This document shows, one piece after another, positions 35,120 to 44,215 of a stretch of 64,000 bases of DNA. The stretch covers positions 1-64,000 of the forward strand of contig JBBSUG010000016.1 of the NCBI GenBank assembly GCA_038235165.1. The letters run 5' to 3'. The notes under the pieces were generated by a model that was not told the origin of the DNA, did not search any database, and saw only the letters and a list, made by a program, of their open reading frames with translations. Position numbers and translations under genes: made by a program. The stretch comes from GCA-002050365 sp038235165. Lineage in GTDB: Bacteria > Acidobacteriota > Blastocatellia > Pyrinomonadales > Pyrinomonadaceae. How positions within the stretch are numbered: position 1 is the stretch's first letter; each line of letters opens with the position of its first letter.

Positions 35120-36919
35120 TTAATTAATTTTCCAAAATATCGGAACTAATATCATCGCGGCGATGAAAACGACGACGGTTAAAATCGTGCCGACTTTGAC
35201 GAAATCCATAAACTTATAACGTCCGGGCGTGTAGATCAAAACACACGCCGGCTCCAGCGGTGTGATGAATGAAAACGACGCGGCATAGGTGATGGCGACG
35301 GCGAAAGTGCGCGGATTCAAACCGAGTGCGAGCGCGGTTTTGACGGCGACGGGCAGCACGACGAGCGCGGCGGCTTGGTTCGACATCGGCTGGGTCAGCA
35401 CGACGGTTAATACGAAAAATCCGCCGAGAACGGCAATTGCGCCGAACTGCTCGAAATTATTTTTGATTACTTCGGCGAGATAAATATCGGTATGGGTTTT
35501 CTCCATCGCTATGCCGAAACTCATCATACAGGCGATCAAAACCAGCAGCCGAAAATCAATCAGCGAATAAAGTTCCGAATGGCGGACGGTTTTGGTCGCC
35601 AGCAACAGCAAAACGCCTAAAAGAACGGCAATGGCGAGCGGAACTTCAACTGCGCCGCTGGTAACTACCTTAACTAGCGAAAGAGCAAGGAAAAGCCCGA
35701 AAGCAGCAATCGCCCATCGTCGTTTTTCCGTTCGCATACTGCTGGCGGAAACGTCTTCCAAAAGCATCAATTCGCGTTCGACGACAAACGGTTCGATCAA
35801 GCTGCGATTGCCCTGAACCAATAAAACATCGCCGAACTTCAAACGCACGTCGCTGATTTTGTCCAGAAATTTTTCGCCGTGCCGGTTGATTGCCAGAACG
35901 GTCAAATCATAAATTTGGCGAAAATTGACGGTTTTCAAATTCTGCCCGACAAGCCGCGAATCGCGCATTATCATCACTTCAAAAAGTTCGATCTCGTCGC
36001 TTTCCAGAGCGCGGTCGTTGAGTTCAAAATCGGCTTTGATTTCCAGTCCGGCTTCCGCTTTGACATTCAAAATATTGGCAAGTTTTCCTTCGACAATCAG
36101 TAAATCGCCTTCGTTGACGCGCTCGTTCGGACTCGGCGCAATGCGCTGTTCTTTGCCGCGAATAATGCCGAGAACATTAAGGTCGAGTTCGACGTTTATA
36201 TCCGCTTCACCAAGTGTTTTGCCGATCAACTGCGAACCCGGCAAAACCAGAACTTCGGAAACATATTCACGAATCGAATACTGTTCAGTCAAAGATTCCT
36301 CGCCGCCGCGATTCGGCAGCAGTTTGATGCCGACGAACAGCATATAAACCATACCGACGGCAACCGTGACGATACCGACCGGCGTGAGTTCAAACATCGA
36401 ATACGGCTCCATTCCGTAACGCTGCATCGCGCCGCTGACGGCGAGATTGGTCGAAGTTCCGATCAATGTGCAGCTACCGCCCAGAATTGCTCCGAACGCG
36501 AGCGGCATCAAAAGTTTTGACGGCGAAATTCTCGCCCGATTTGCCAAACCCAAAACGACCGGAACGAACATCGCCGTCGTCGTCGTGTTTTTTAAAACAG
36601 ACGCGGAAACCGCTGCGACGACCATTATCAAAGCCGTCAGCAAGAACTCGTTGTCGCCGGCAATGCGGTATAACCTGCGTCCGATCAAATCAACTAAACC
36701 CGTTTTGATGAGTCCGCCGGTCAGCACGAAAAGTCCGGCAATCGTAATGATTACGCTGTCGCCGAAACCGGACACGCCTTCGTTGACGGTCAAAACGCCG
36801 CTCATAACCAGCCCGATGACCAAAATAATTCCGACAACATCAACGGGCAGTTTCTCCGTGCCGAACAGCACGAGAGCAACCAGGAGCGAAACCAATGTAA
36901 TAGCAATTTCCGGTGTCAT
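35120..36919 (-). CDS. SLC13/DASS anion transporter with two TrkA-C domains
   Basis: 599 residues. Two blocks of hydrophobic helices (about 1-200 and 395-599) flank a cytoplasmic insert with two RCK_C/TrkA-C domains (about 205-290 and 290-380), seen in LPGSQLIGKTLGEADI and RDSRLVGQNLKTVNFRQIYD. The signatures GTSTNLAVSGAM and ITPLEPACVLIY correspond to the two substrate and sodium loops of the family. The likely substrate is sulfate, a dicarboxylate or another divalent anion, coupled to sodium. The TrkA-C insert probably senses a ligand. Confidence 0.85.
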   Translation of the reverse strand: MTPEIAITLVSLLVALVLFGTEKLPVDVVGIILVIGLVMSGVLTVNEGVSGFGDSVIITIAGLFVLTGGLIKTGLVDLIGRRLYRIAGDNEFLLTALIMVVAAVSASVLKNTTTTAMFVPVVLGLANRARISPSKLLMPLAFGAILGGSCTLIGTSTNLAVSGAMQRYGMEPYSMFELTPVGIVTVAVGMVYMLFVGIKLLPNRGGEESLTEQYSIREYVSEVLVLPGSQLIGKTLGEADINVELDLNVLGIIRGKEQRIAPSPNERVNEGDLLIVEGKLANILNVKAEAGLEIKADFELNDRALESDEIELFEVMIMRDSRLVGQNLKTVNFRQIYDLTVLAINRHGEKFLDKISDVRLKFGDVLLVQGNRSLIEPFVVERELMLLEDVSASSMRTEKRRWAIAAFGLFLALSLVKVVTSGAVEVPLAIAVLLGVLLLLATKTVRHSELYSLIDFRLLVLIACMMSFGIAMEKTHTDIYLAEVIKNNFEQFGAIAVLGGFFVLTVVLTQPMSNQAAALVVLPVAVKTALALGLNPRTFAVAITYAASFSFITPLEPACVLIYTPGRYKFMDFVKVGTILTVVVFIAAMILVPIFWKIN

Positions 36920-37128
36920 TGCCGAAATGATACAAAAAAAACCGGCATTTGGGAAGAAAAAAAATCACTTTCTCCACGTCTTTTTTCGGGAAATCTGTAA
37001 AATGCTTGTTCGGCAAAGAACTTACAGCTGAAACCTCTTGCCGGCGCATCACAACTTTTGAATAATTGCATTTAGATTGAAAAAAATGATTGTGGTATGA
37101 TTACAGATCATTTTTTTATATTATTAAT

Positions 37129-37479
37129 ATGAGCCAAGAAAATTGTATTTTTTGTCAGATAGTTACGGGAGAACCCCCGTCGGAATTTGTTTACGAAGAC
37201 GACGTTTGCGTCGCTTTTAATGATGCCGATCCGCAGTCGCCGACCCATATTCTGGTCGTTCCGCGCGAACACATCGCGTCGCTGGACAAGGCGCGGAACA
37301 AGCATCAGGAAACGCTCGGCTACCTGCTTTTGGTGGCGGCGGAAATCGCCCGTGAAAATGGTTTTGCCGAGGACGGTTACCGGGTTGTTATCAACACCAA
37401 CGCCGATGGCGGACAAACCGTTTTTCACCTGCACGTTCACCTGCTTGCCGGTCGTCCGTTTGCTTTTCCTCCGGGGTAA
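37129..37479 (+). CDS. HIT family nucleotide-binding protein
   Basis: 116 residues from ATG 37129. The histidine triad H100-x-H102-x-H104 lies in TVFHLHVHLLAGR, and CIFCQIVTGE with C6 and C9 opens the protein. These proteins hydrolyse adenosine phosphoramidates (HinT type). It starts a small + strand unit with the lipoprotein at 37520 and mtgA at 38381. The 209-bp gap before it holds no gene I can see. Confidence 0.92.
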   Translation: MSQENCIFCQIVTGEPPSEFVYEDDVCVAFNDADPQSPTHILVVPREHIASLDKARNKHQETLGYLLLVAAEIARENGFAEDGYRVVINTNADGGQTVFHLHVHLLAGRPFAFPPG

Positions 37480-37519
37480 AATTAATAGGGGATTAAAAAT
37501 ATTTTTTAATAAATCAACA

Positions 37520-38326
37520 ATGAGAAAAATTTTAATTTGTATAATTTTAACGACATTTGCATTTTTATCGCTCAGCTGCACCAGTGAAGCGACGAACAGG
37601 AATAATGTAAATCAGACGAACAGTGTCACTCAGACAAATATGACACCGGCGGCGACACCGGCAGCGGAAGCAATTCAGGAAAATGTTAATGTAAAACCGG
37701 CGGAAACCCCGCTGCCGGAATTTACAAATGCTGAGACGGCATTTGCCGAGGGAAATAAACTCTTCGATGCGAGCGAAAATGAAAAAGCGGTCGAGGCATA
37801 TAAACAAGCCGTCAAACTGAATCCTGATTTCGCCGAAGCGTATTTCAAACTCGGTATCGCCTATTCACTTCTCGAAAAGGAACAGGAGGCATCGGAAAAC
37901 CCGGACGCGACACCGACACCAAAGCCGTCAAAAAAAGCCAAAAAAGACGCTCCGCCACCGACCAAAGCCAACAAATCGTTTGAAAATGCGGTTAAAGCAT
38001 ACAAAAAGATTTTGACGAAAAATCCGAAGGACGATGCGGCACATTTCAATTTGGGACGTTCTTACAACAAACTGAACGACGATAAAGAAGCGCAAAAATC
38101 GCTGAGTCAAGCCGTTAAATTAAAGCCGGACGACAGTCAGTATCAAACCGAACTGGGCGCGATTTTAATAAAACTCGCGCAGTATGACGAAGCCGTCGCC
38201 GCTTTGAAAAAAGCCATCAAGCTCGACGAAGGCAATTTGCAAGCTGAAGAAATGCTCGAAGATGCGGAAGCCGGGAAAAAGCGCGTTGACTACGGAGCCA
38301 ACAAAATCGTCAAAAGCAAACAATAA
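37520..38326 (+). CDS. TPR lipoprotein
   Basis: 268 residues from ATG 37520. A lipobox LSLSC follows a hydrophobic N-terminus, then an Asn/Thr/Pro-rich linker. Three or more TPR units occupy the rest (AFAEGNKLFDASENEKAVEA, FKLGIAYSLLEKEQEASENP, AAHFNLGRSYNKLNDDKEAQ), interrupted by a Pro/Lys-rich insertion at about 130-150. It should sit at a membrane, facing the periplasm, as a scaffold. It begins 41 bp after the HIT gene and 54 bp before mtgA, so a link to peptidoglycan synthesis is possible but not shown. Confidence 0.8.
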   Translation: MRKILICIILTTFAFLSLSCTSEATNRNNVNQTNSVTQTNMTPAATPAAEAIQENVNVKPAETPLPEFTNAETAFAEGNKLFDASENEKAVEAYKQAVKLNPDFAEAYFKLGIAYSLLEKEQEASENPDATPTPKPSKKAKKDAPPPTKANKSFENAVKAYKKILTKNPKDDAAHFNLGRSYNKLNDDKEAQKSLSQAVKLKPDDSQYQTELGAILIKLAQYDEAVAALKKAIKLDEGNLQAEEMLEDAEAGKKRVDYGANKIVKSKQ

Positions 38327-38330
38327 TTCC

Positions 38331-38375
38331 AAACTCCAGATTCCAGATTCCAAATTAAAAGAATCTGGAATCTAA
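38331..38375. repeat. TTCCAGATTCCAGA-type hairpin repeat
   Basis: TCCAGATTCCAGATTCCAAATT faces AATCTGGAATCTAAAATAG across a short A-rich loop, in the gap before mtgA. It is the same word family as at 8037-8095 and 39144-39240. Confidence 0.55.
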
Positions 38376-38380
38376 AATAG

Positions 38381-39142
38381 ATGTGGTACTGGACGAAAAT
38401 CTTATTCTTCATTTTAGTCGGCGCGGTTATCGTGTGGCTCGGTTATGAATTTTTGGCATTTCCGAACATCTCAAAACTCCGCACGGAAAATCCGACGACT
38501 ACTTCTTTGATTGAGTACCGAATTTCCGAAGCCGCCGCCAAAAACACCGAACCGAAAAAATTTATGGTTTGGATGCCGATTGAGCAAATCTCGCCGAGTC
38601 TCGCCAAAGCTGTTTTAGCGGGCGAAGACGCAAATTTTTTCACGCATCACGGTTTTGATTGGGACGCGATCAATAACGCTTGGGAAGAGGCGAAAAGGGA
38701 AGGCGAAAAGGAAGCCAAGCAGGAAGGCGATTTTGACGAAAACGACTGGATTCCGCCGATGCCGAGTTTTAAACGCGGCGCATCAACCGTTTCGCAGCAG
38801 CTGACGAAAAATCTTTATTTATCGGAAGAACGCTCGTTTTTCCGTAAGGGGCGTGAAGCCTTAATTACATATTTTCTCGAACGCGAACTGAACAAAAAAC
38901 GCATTCTCGAAATTTATTTGAACGTCATCGAATGGGGTGACGGCGTGTACGGTGCGGAAGCCGCCTCGCGTTATTATTTCAAAAAGTCCGCGTCGAATCT
39001 CACACCGCCGGAAGCCGCTTTTCTTGCCGCGATGATTCCTTCGCCGCTCAACGTTTTCAATCCGCAGAAAAATCGAAAGCGCGTCGTCCGCCGCCAAAAA
39101 GTCATTATGCGCGGAATGAACTCAATTAAACTGGCTTATTGA
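38381..39142 (+). CDS. mtgA: Monofunctional peptidoglycan glycosyltransferase
   Basis: 253 residues. One N-terminal membrane anchor (ILFFILVGAVIVWLGYEFL) precedes a family 51 glycosyltransferase domain without a transpeptidase. Motifs present are AGEDANFFTHHGFDW (with the catalytic Glu), RGASTVSQQLTKNLYL, ELNKKRILEIYLNVIEWG and YGAEAASRYYF. It polymerises lipid II into glycan strands in the periplasm. There is a short Glu/Lys-rich insertion at about 104-120 (EEAKREGEKEAKQEGD), longer than usual between the first two motifs. Confidence 0.93.
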   Translation: MWYWTKILFFILVGAVIVWLGYEFLAFPNISKLRTENPTTTSLIEYRISEAAAKNTEPKKFMVWMPIEQISPSLAKAVLAGEDANFFTHHGFDWDAINNAWEEAKREGEKEAKQEGDFDENDWIPPMPSFKRGASTVSQQLTKNLYLSEERSFFRKGREALITYFLERELNKKRILEIYLNVIEWGDGVYGAEAASRYYFKKSASNLTPPEAAFLAAMIPSPLNVFNPQKNRKRVVRRQKVIMRGMNSIKLAY

Positions 39143-39143
39143 A

Positions 39144-39240
39144 GATTCCAGATTCCAAATTCCAAATTGAAGAAAAAAAAATCGTGAAAAATTTTAGCTT
39201 CTAAATGAAAAATAAATTTGGAATCTGGAATTTGGAATTT
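39144..39240. repeat. TTCCAGATTCCAAATTCC inverted repeat
   Basis: AGATTCCAGATTCCAAATTC at about 39143-39164 is mirrored by AATTTGGAATCTGGAATTTG at about 39214-39236, around an AT-rich middle. It lies between convergent mtgA and the M28 peptidase gene and may serve as a terminator for both. Confidence 0.55.
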
Positions 39241-39241
39241 C

Positions 39242-40918
39242 CTATCGCTGCGAAAGTTCCGGCGGCAATTGTTTGTCAATCGCGGGGCGCGTCGGCAAAT
39301 CGGCAACTTCCCACATCGTCAGAAAAATCGTCCGCGCAATTTTCTGCATTTTGTCATAATCAATTTTCTGTGGTTCGTCGCCCGGTTGGTGATAATCTTC
39401 GTGAACGCCGTCGAACCAGAAGACAATCGGAATGCCGTTGAGCGCGTAGTTGAAATGATCCGAACGGAAAAAGAAGCGGTTCGTGTCTTTCGGGTCGTCA
39501 TATTTCAAACCGTAATTTAATTTCAAATACGAATCGTTGACTGATTTGGTGATGTCGCCGAGTTTTGAACTCATCATCTGCGAACCGATCACGAAAACTT
39601 CGTTCTCGCCGGACAGATTGTTGTTCTTCGGATTTTTATCATCCGGTTTGCGGCTGCGCCCGATCATATCAATGTTTAGCTGCGTGACGACTTTTTTGAT
39701 GTCAACAGTCGGATATTTATTGAAATATTCACTGCCCCACAACCCTTTTTCCTCGCCGCAGTGCCAGACCAGCAAAATCGAGCGTCTCGGTTTTTGCGGC
39801 GCATTTTTCAACGCTTCGGCAATCGCCAAAACCGATACAGTTCCCGAACCGTCGTCGTCGGCACCGTTCCAAATTTTATCCGCGCCCGGTGCGTTTTCGT
39901 TCATTCCGACGTGGTCGTAATGTGCGCCGATCGCTACCATTTCGCTTTTAAGCTGCGGGTCGCCGCCTTCCCATAATGCAACGACGTTTTGCGTTTCAAC
40001 TTTGTCCTGTTTGACTGCCGCCCTAAATTCGACGCTTTTCGCCGTATCCAATGCAAAGGCGGCGGTCGAACTTTTCGCCGGTTCGCCGCTGATTCGATAC
40101 GGGGCATTTTTCGCTTCCGTGATCATCATATCGCCGACTTTTTGAGAAACAACAATTGTCGGCAGAGATGTTTCGCTGCGGAATTTTTCGACAAACGGAC
40201 GCGGCGCGGCAGGAGGTTTCGCCAACCTTTCCCAGTTTTTCTGCGTGTCGTTTGAGGCGACGATGATTACGCCGACCGCGCCTTTTTGTTTGGCGTAGGT
40301 CATCGGGTCAATCCAGTCTTCGCCGCGCTTGCCGGTAAAATCGGCTTGCGTAATGCCGTTCGGAAGCGGCACGGGGAAAAATCTGTTTGATGCGCCGTCG
40401 CTGTATAGAACAATGGTTTTTCCTTTAACATCAACATTTTGCAGTGCGTCAACGCCTTTGGTTTTGAAATACCAGCCGCTGCCGCCGTAAACCACCGGCG
40501 CGGAAAGCGCACTTTCCGAACTGCCGCTGACTCTGTAAAAATCTTCACCGTAATTAAATTTTTGCCCGCCGACCGTCAAACCGGAGTTTTCCGCATCTGG
40601 TGATTCGCGCACGAGCGCGATTTTTTGATAATAAGTGCCGTCGTCGCCCGCCGGTTTGAAACCCCAGCGCGACAGCATCGTGCCGATAAATTTCGCGGTC
40701 AAATCGAGTCCGCGCGAAGGCGTGTCGCGTCCTTCCATTTCGTCGGAAGCAACGAAATAAAGATAATCTTTAAGCTGCGCCGCCGTGATATCTTCCGCCG
40801 CTTTTCTGGCGGGCGAACCGGCTTTCGCCGCCGTTTGCGCCGCCGCGAAAGACGGGAAAATAAATGCCAGTGTTAAAAATAACGCAAGTATATTTTTCGT
40901 AGTTGAATGTTTTTTCAT
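39242..40918 (-). CDS. Exported M28 family aminopeptidase with PA domain
   Basis: 558 residues from the start at 40918, where a signal peptide begins (MKKHSTTKNILALFLTLAFI); the frame is open further upstream but without signal-like sequence. A PA-type domain lies at about 125-290. The zinc peptidase domain carries GAHYDHVGM, GADDDGSGT, HCGEEKG, NIDMIGR and FRSDHFNY, which supply the two-zinc ligand set (H, D, E, D, H) and the general base Glu. It removes N-terminal residues from peptides in the periplasm or outside the cell. Confidence 0.9.
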   Translation of the reverse strand: MKKHSTTKNILALFLTLAFIFPSFAAAQTAAKAGSPARKAAEDITAAQLKDYLYFVASDEMEGRDTPSRGLDLTAKFIGTMLSRWGFKPAGDDGTYYQKIALVRESPDAENSGLTVGGQKFNYGEDFYRVSGSSESALSAPVVYGGSGWYFKTKGVDALQNVDVKGKTIVLYSDGASNRFFPVPLPNGITQADFTGKRGEDWIDPMTYAKQKGAVGVIIVASNDTQKNWERLAKPPAAPRPFVEKFRSETSLPTIVVSQKVGDMMITEAKNAPYRISGEPAKSSTAAFALDTAKSVEFRAAVKQDKVETQNVVALWEGGDPQLKSEMVAIGAHYDHVGMNENAPGADKIWNGADDDGSGTVSVLAIAEALKNAPQKPRRSILLVWHCGEEKGLWGSEYFNKYPTVDIKKVVTQLNIDMIGRSRKPDDKNPKNNNLSGENEVFVIGSQMMSSKLGDITKSVNDSYLKLNYGLKYDDPKDTNRFFFRSDHFNYALNGIPIVFWFDGVHEDYHQPGDEPQKIDYDKMQKIARTIFLTMWEVADLPTRPAIDKQLPPELSQR

Positions 40919-41089
40919 TTTTAATCTGTAACTGATTATGTCTAATGTAATGCCGCTCGTGTAATTTTGATGCAAAAATTGTCTCGCAGCCGGTGGATTT
41001 AATTTTGTATCCGGCGGCAGGTTTGCCATTAAAATTAAATTGTTTTGCGGCAATTTCAAGCAGTATGCCGATTTAATATTGTGCGGTTT

Positions 41090-41917
41090 TTACGGCTGGC
41101 GACTGAAATTTGTTTCAGGAACGACGGCGATAACCGCAATTTTCTTGGAATCGGCGAGTTTAATCATCTCCTCGCGGTTGAAAATAAGTGTTTTCCCGGC
41201 GGTCAGGGAAAGACAGGTCGCGCCCGCCCGAATCATCGTTTCAATCGTCGGCACTCCGACGACCGGCACGTCGAAACGCATATCCTGATTTGGTTTGGCA
41301 ACTTTGACGACCGTTAGTTTTCCCTTCACCAATTCTCCGGCGCGTTTGATTACCGCGTCAGTCCCTTCCATCGCTTCGATGGCGACACACGCTTTGGCGC
41401 GGACGACGATTGTTTGTCCGAGGTCGAGCCGCGCGATTTCATTCGCCACTATCAAACCGTATTCGATATTGCCGCGTTCGGTTTCGTCCGGTTTGCGTTT
41501 CGATAAAACGCCTTCCTGCGCTAGATTGTCCTGAATAAAATAAGTCGAATCAATCAATTCGATGCCGTCTTTAGCGAGTTCGGCGGCGATTCCGCCGATT
41601 AACGAATCGGTATTTCGTTTGGGCAGGTTATAAAGCATTTTCGCCATTCGCCAATCGGGAAACGCGCCGGAAAATATTTGAATGTGCTTGACCTGTCCCG
41701 CCATTATCACCTGCTGAACGCCTTCGCTTTTGAAAAACGAAATCATCTTGCCGAGCTGACCGATGCCGACCCACAAAACCTTGTCGGCGACCTCTTCAAT
41801 GCGCCGGTCGGTTTCTTCTTTAATCGCCGCGACAACCAGCGGCGTGCCTCGTTTTTTCGCGCCTTGGACGACCAGAAATGGAAATTCGCCGTTCCCGGCA
41901 ATCAAACCGAATTTCAT
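41090..41917 (-). CDS. lpxI: UDP-2,3-diacylglucosamine pyrophosphatase LpxI
   Basis: 275 residues from the start at 41917, where the protein begins MKFGLIAGNGEFPFLVVQ; the open frame continues 129 bp upstream but reads only through tandem repeat DNA (RTRLPRSIW repeated), so that is not coding. The N-terminal domain is the DUF1009 fold (VGIGQLGKMISFFKSEGVQQ), and the C-terminal domain has VVRAKACVAIEAMEGTDAVI and FDVPVVGVPTIETM. LpxI removes UMP from UDP-2,3-diacylglucosamine in lipid A synthesis, in place of LpxH. With lpxK it confirms lipid A synthesis. Confidence 0.92.
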   Translation of the reverse strand: MKFGLIAGNGEFPFLVVQGAKKRGTPLVVAAIKEETDRRIEEVADKVLWVGIGQLGKMISFFKSEGVQQVIMAGQVKHIQIFSGAFPDWRMAKMLYNLPKRNTDSLIGGIAAELAKDGIELIDSTYFIQDNLAQEGVLSKRKPDETERGNIEYGLIVANEIARLDLGQTIVVRAKACVAIEAMEGTDAVIKRAGELVKGKLTVVKVAKPNQDMRFDVPVVGVPTIETMIRAGATCLSLTAGKTLIFNREEMIKLADSKKIAVIAVVPETNFSRQP

Positions 41918-41930
41918 AAAATTTAGAGAA

Positions 41931-42109
41931 CGCGGAAGTCTCGTCTGCCAAATGGAGCGCGGAAGTCTCGTCCGCCAAATGGAGCGCGGAAGTCTCGTCC
42001 GCCAACCAGCGAAGCGATGTTGCCGGCGTTCGCATTGAAGCATCATTCTGGTAATTGGAGATGCAACGACTCGCTACGCTGTCGTTGGCGGACGAGACTT
42101 CCGCGCTCC
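41931..42109. repeat. 27-bp tandem repeat with an inverted copy
   Basis: CGCGGAAGTCTCGTCYGCCA recurs at 41931, 41958 and 41985 (period 27 bp, the units joined by AATGGAG). One inverse copy, TTGGCGGACGAGACTTCCGC, is at about 42085-42104. It lies upstream of lpxI, between it and the decayed DUF481 gene. The arrangement could fold into alternative hairpins in either strand. Confidence 0.8.
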
Positions 42110-42120
42110 GACTCCGGTTG

Positions 42121-43012
42121 TTACTTGTTTTTCTTCCTGCCGAAAGTCGCCCGCAAACCGGTCGAAAAAAGAAAGTCGTTTTTCTTGGCGTTGGCGACCG
42201 GGCGGCTGTTAAATCAGTCGCCGACGGTTACTTGAAAACTGAGCCAATCGTTCAAACCGGCGATCACCGAAGCACCTAACAGTGAACGAATTTTGCCGAA
42301 TTCGGTGATGCTCGGATAAAATTTAAAAACCTGCTCCAAACTGATGCGGTCGTCACCGAAACACCCAAATTTGAATTGGTCGCCTGAATAATGTTGGCGC
42401 GAACGGTAATTTTATCTTTGCGTGTTTCGCGGTTCGCCCGCGCACCCGCCGCCAGCGATTTTGTGCTGGAGTTGCCCGAAGTCAAACTAAAACCGAGATC
42501 AGCCGACCCGCGCCACAGATCAAGCAAACCCGGATTTCGCAGGCGTTCTTCTTCGGCTTCAAATTTCGCCTGTTCTTCATTAGAACGGACGACTTCGACA
42601 TTTTCTTTGGCAATTTCGATTATTCCCGCGTCTTGCGTCGCCACTTCGATTCTGCTGTCTTCTGTTTCGACGATTCCTTTGATCAACTGTCCGTCGGCGA
42701 GTTTGATATTGAGCGCGTCGTCAGACACTAATTTTCAACCGCCGACCACAAAATTTTCACTTCACCGGCGGCTTCCGTTTTAATAACAATCGAATCGCCG
42801 TCTTTTTTAACGATTTTCCCGGTCAGCCGGTCGCCGTTTTTCAGCGTAATCTGATTGGCGAAAATTGCCGGACAATTCAGTAAAATTAAAACGCAAATTA
42901 AGCTGAACGATATGAATTTTGACGATGTTTTCTTCGTATGTTGGATGTGCAAAGCGTGAGTTGGGATTTTGATACATCTCACAACTCTACATTTTGAGCG
43001 TTCTGAGTTCAA
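42121..43012 (-). pseudogene. Decayed DUF481 outer-membrane protein gene
   Basis: The remnant reads in pieces on the minus strand. The N-terminal piece (to 42728) has a hydrophobic leader and ITLKNGDRLTGKIVKKDGDS, ending WSAVEN-stop. One A added to the AAAA run near 42735 would give VEKLVSDDALN and join the next piece, which holds NPGLLDLWRGSADLGFSLTS and GNSSTKSLAAGARANRETRK. After NSNLGVSVTT the middle of the barrel is missing and another frame resumes with RISLEQVFKFYPSITEFGKI, then NDWLSFQVTVGD, a TGA, and FLFSTGLRATFGRKKNK-stop at 42121. DUF481 proteins are LPS-associated or salt-induced barrels. One frameshift, one deletion and one internal stop show it is not functional. Confidence 0.75.
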
Positions 43013-43077
43013 ACTTCAGTTTGATTGTTCGCCGCGCTTCGCTGGCGGACAGACACGCTAAAGCGTGAACTCAGAAC
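43000..43077. repeat. 12-bp inverted repeat
   Basis: GTTCTGAGTTCA at 43000-43011 and TGAACTCAGAAC at 43066-43077, with a GC-rich inner part. It lies in the gap between the VWA gene and the DUF481 remnant and may end the VWA transcript. Confidence 0.5.
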
Positions 43078-43155
43078 TTTCACAAAATACTTAATAATTT
43101 AAAAATTGCTCTAATAAATGTACAATTTTGGGCGATTAAACCAGACGGCATCTTA

Positions 43156-44076
43156 TCAAAATTGCCATCTTTTCTTCGTTTCAATTCGCAAATCTTTGCG
43201 GTCAACCGCGATTCTGATCGTTTTTTGAAAATATTCCGTGTCGGTTCCCTGCGGGTAGAACCCGATTAAATACTGTTTTTTCAATTCTTCGGCGATGCTT
43301 TGAAAAGCATCTTTCAAATCCGCCGCGTCTTTTTCATAAAATCTGCCCGTCGTTTCGTTGGCGAGAAATTCCAGCATCTCCATCGGCAGCGGCTTTCTTT
43401 TGTTGTTTTCCGCTCTCTGCATCGCCTCGGCGTAAAATTTCGTTCGGAAAACAATCGGGTAAAATAATGTATCAGCTTTTTGCAGAGTTTCCAGCGTTTG
43501 CTGCGTCGAAATGTCGCGCCGGATGACCATTCCGTCGCTGAGGACGATGACGGCTTTTCTGCCTTTGAACGAATTAAAATGACTGCTGACCATTTGAATA
43601 ATCGCTGCGTTCATATCCGAGCCGGCTTGATCGGCGATGCGCGTCCGGTTGACGGCTTCTGCTAACGTTTTTTTGTTGGAAGTCAGATCGCTCAAAAACA
43701 AAGTTCGGTAATCGAAACTGACGATCATCGCTTTGTCTTCCGGGCGGAGAACTTTGACAAACTCGCGGGCGGCTTTCTGAATTTTGCCCAGAACCTCGCG
43801 CGTGCTGCCGCTCGTGTCAATCAAAATCGCCACGTTCATCGGCGATTCTTCGTTGAAAAAATATTCGATATTTTGTTTGACACCGTTTTCGACGATTGAA
43901 AAATCTTCCTTTTTCAGCCCCGAAACATTGCGCCCCATTTTGTCCTTGACGACGAGCGGCATCGTCAGCAAAAAAGTGTCAACTTTGATTGGCGGTTCTT
44001 CAACCGTTTCCTGCGCGAAAGCAACGGTTGACAAGAGAATTAAAGACAGCGTTGATAACAATAATTTTCTTTTCAT
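43156..44076 (-). CDS. Exported VWFA-domain protein of the acidobacterial type
   Basis: 306 residues with a signal peptide (to about TVAFAQE). An Ig-like lead (VVKDKMGRNVSGLKKEDFSI, about 30-75) precedes a VWA domain with MIDAS DTSGST (about 92-97) and a conserved Thr/Asp later. LKKQYLIGFYPQGT ends it, as in the VWFA-related domain proteins that are abundant in Acidobacteriota. It binds a divalent metal and probably a protein partner in the periplasm; ligand unknown. This family is one of the taxonomic hints in the window. Confidence 0.85.
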   Translation of the reverse strand: MKRKLLLSTLSLILLSTVAFAQETVEEPPIKVDTFLLTMPLVVKDKMGRNVSGLKKEDFSIVENGVKQNIEYFFNEESPMNVAILIDTSGSTREVLGKIQKAAREFVKVLRPEDKAMIVSFDYRTLFLSDLTSNKKTLAEAVNRTRIADQAGSDMNAAIIQMVSSHFNSFKGRKAVIVLSDGMVIRRDISTQQTLETLQKADTLFYPIVFRTKFYAEAMQRAENNKRKPLPMEMLEFLANETTGRFYEKDAADLKDAFQSIAEELKKQYLIGFYPQGTDTEYFQKTIRIAVDRKDLRIETKKRWQF

Positions 44077-44108
44077 TTGATTTTACTTCCTGATTCAACT
44101 GTGTCGGT

Positions 44109-44169
44109 AGTCCGACTGTTGAGGAGGGCTTTGTTCATTAAGTCACCAGCCCTTCTTGACAGTCGGGCT
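44109..44169. repeat. Imperfect 22-bp inverted repeat
   Basis: AGTCCGACTGTTGAGGAGGG (44109 on) pairs with CCCTTCTTGACAGTCGGGCT (to 44169), with four mismatches that are G-U compatible. It lies between xerC and the VWA gene and could terminate xerC or be a palindromic REP-like unit. Confidence 0.55.
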
Positions 44170-44215
44170 GCTGAAACATATTACACGGATGAAGCCGTTA
44201 CTTTGAACAATTTTA

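Noticed and set aside
43784..44080. Plus-strand open frame opposite the VWA gene.
   Set aside because: Shadow of the VWA coding strand with no independent support.
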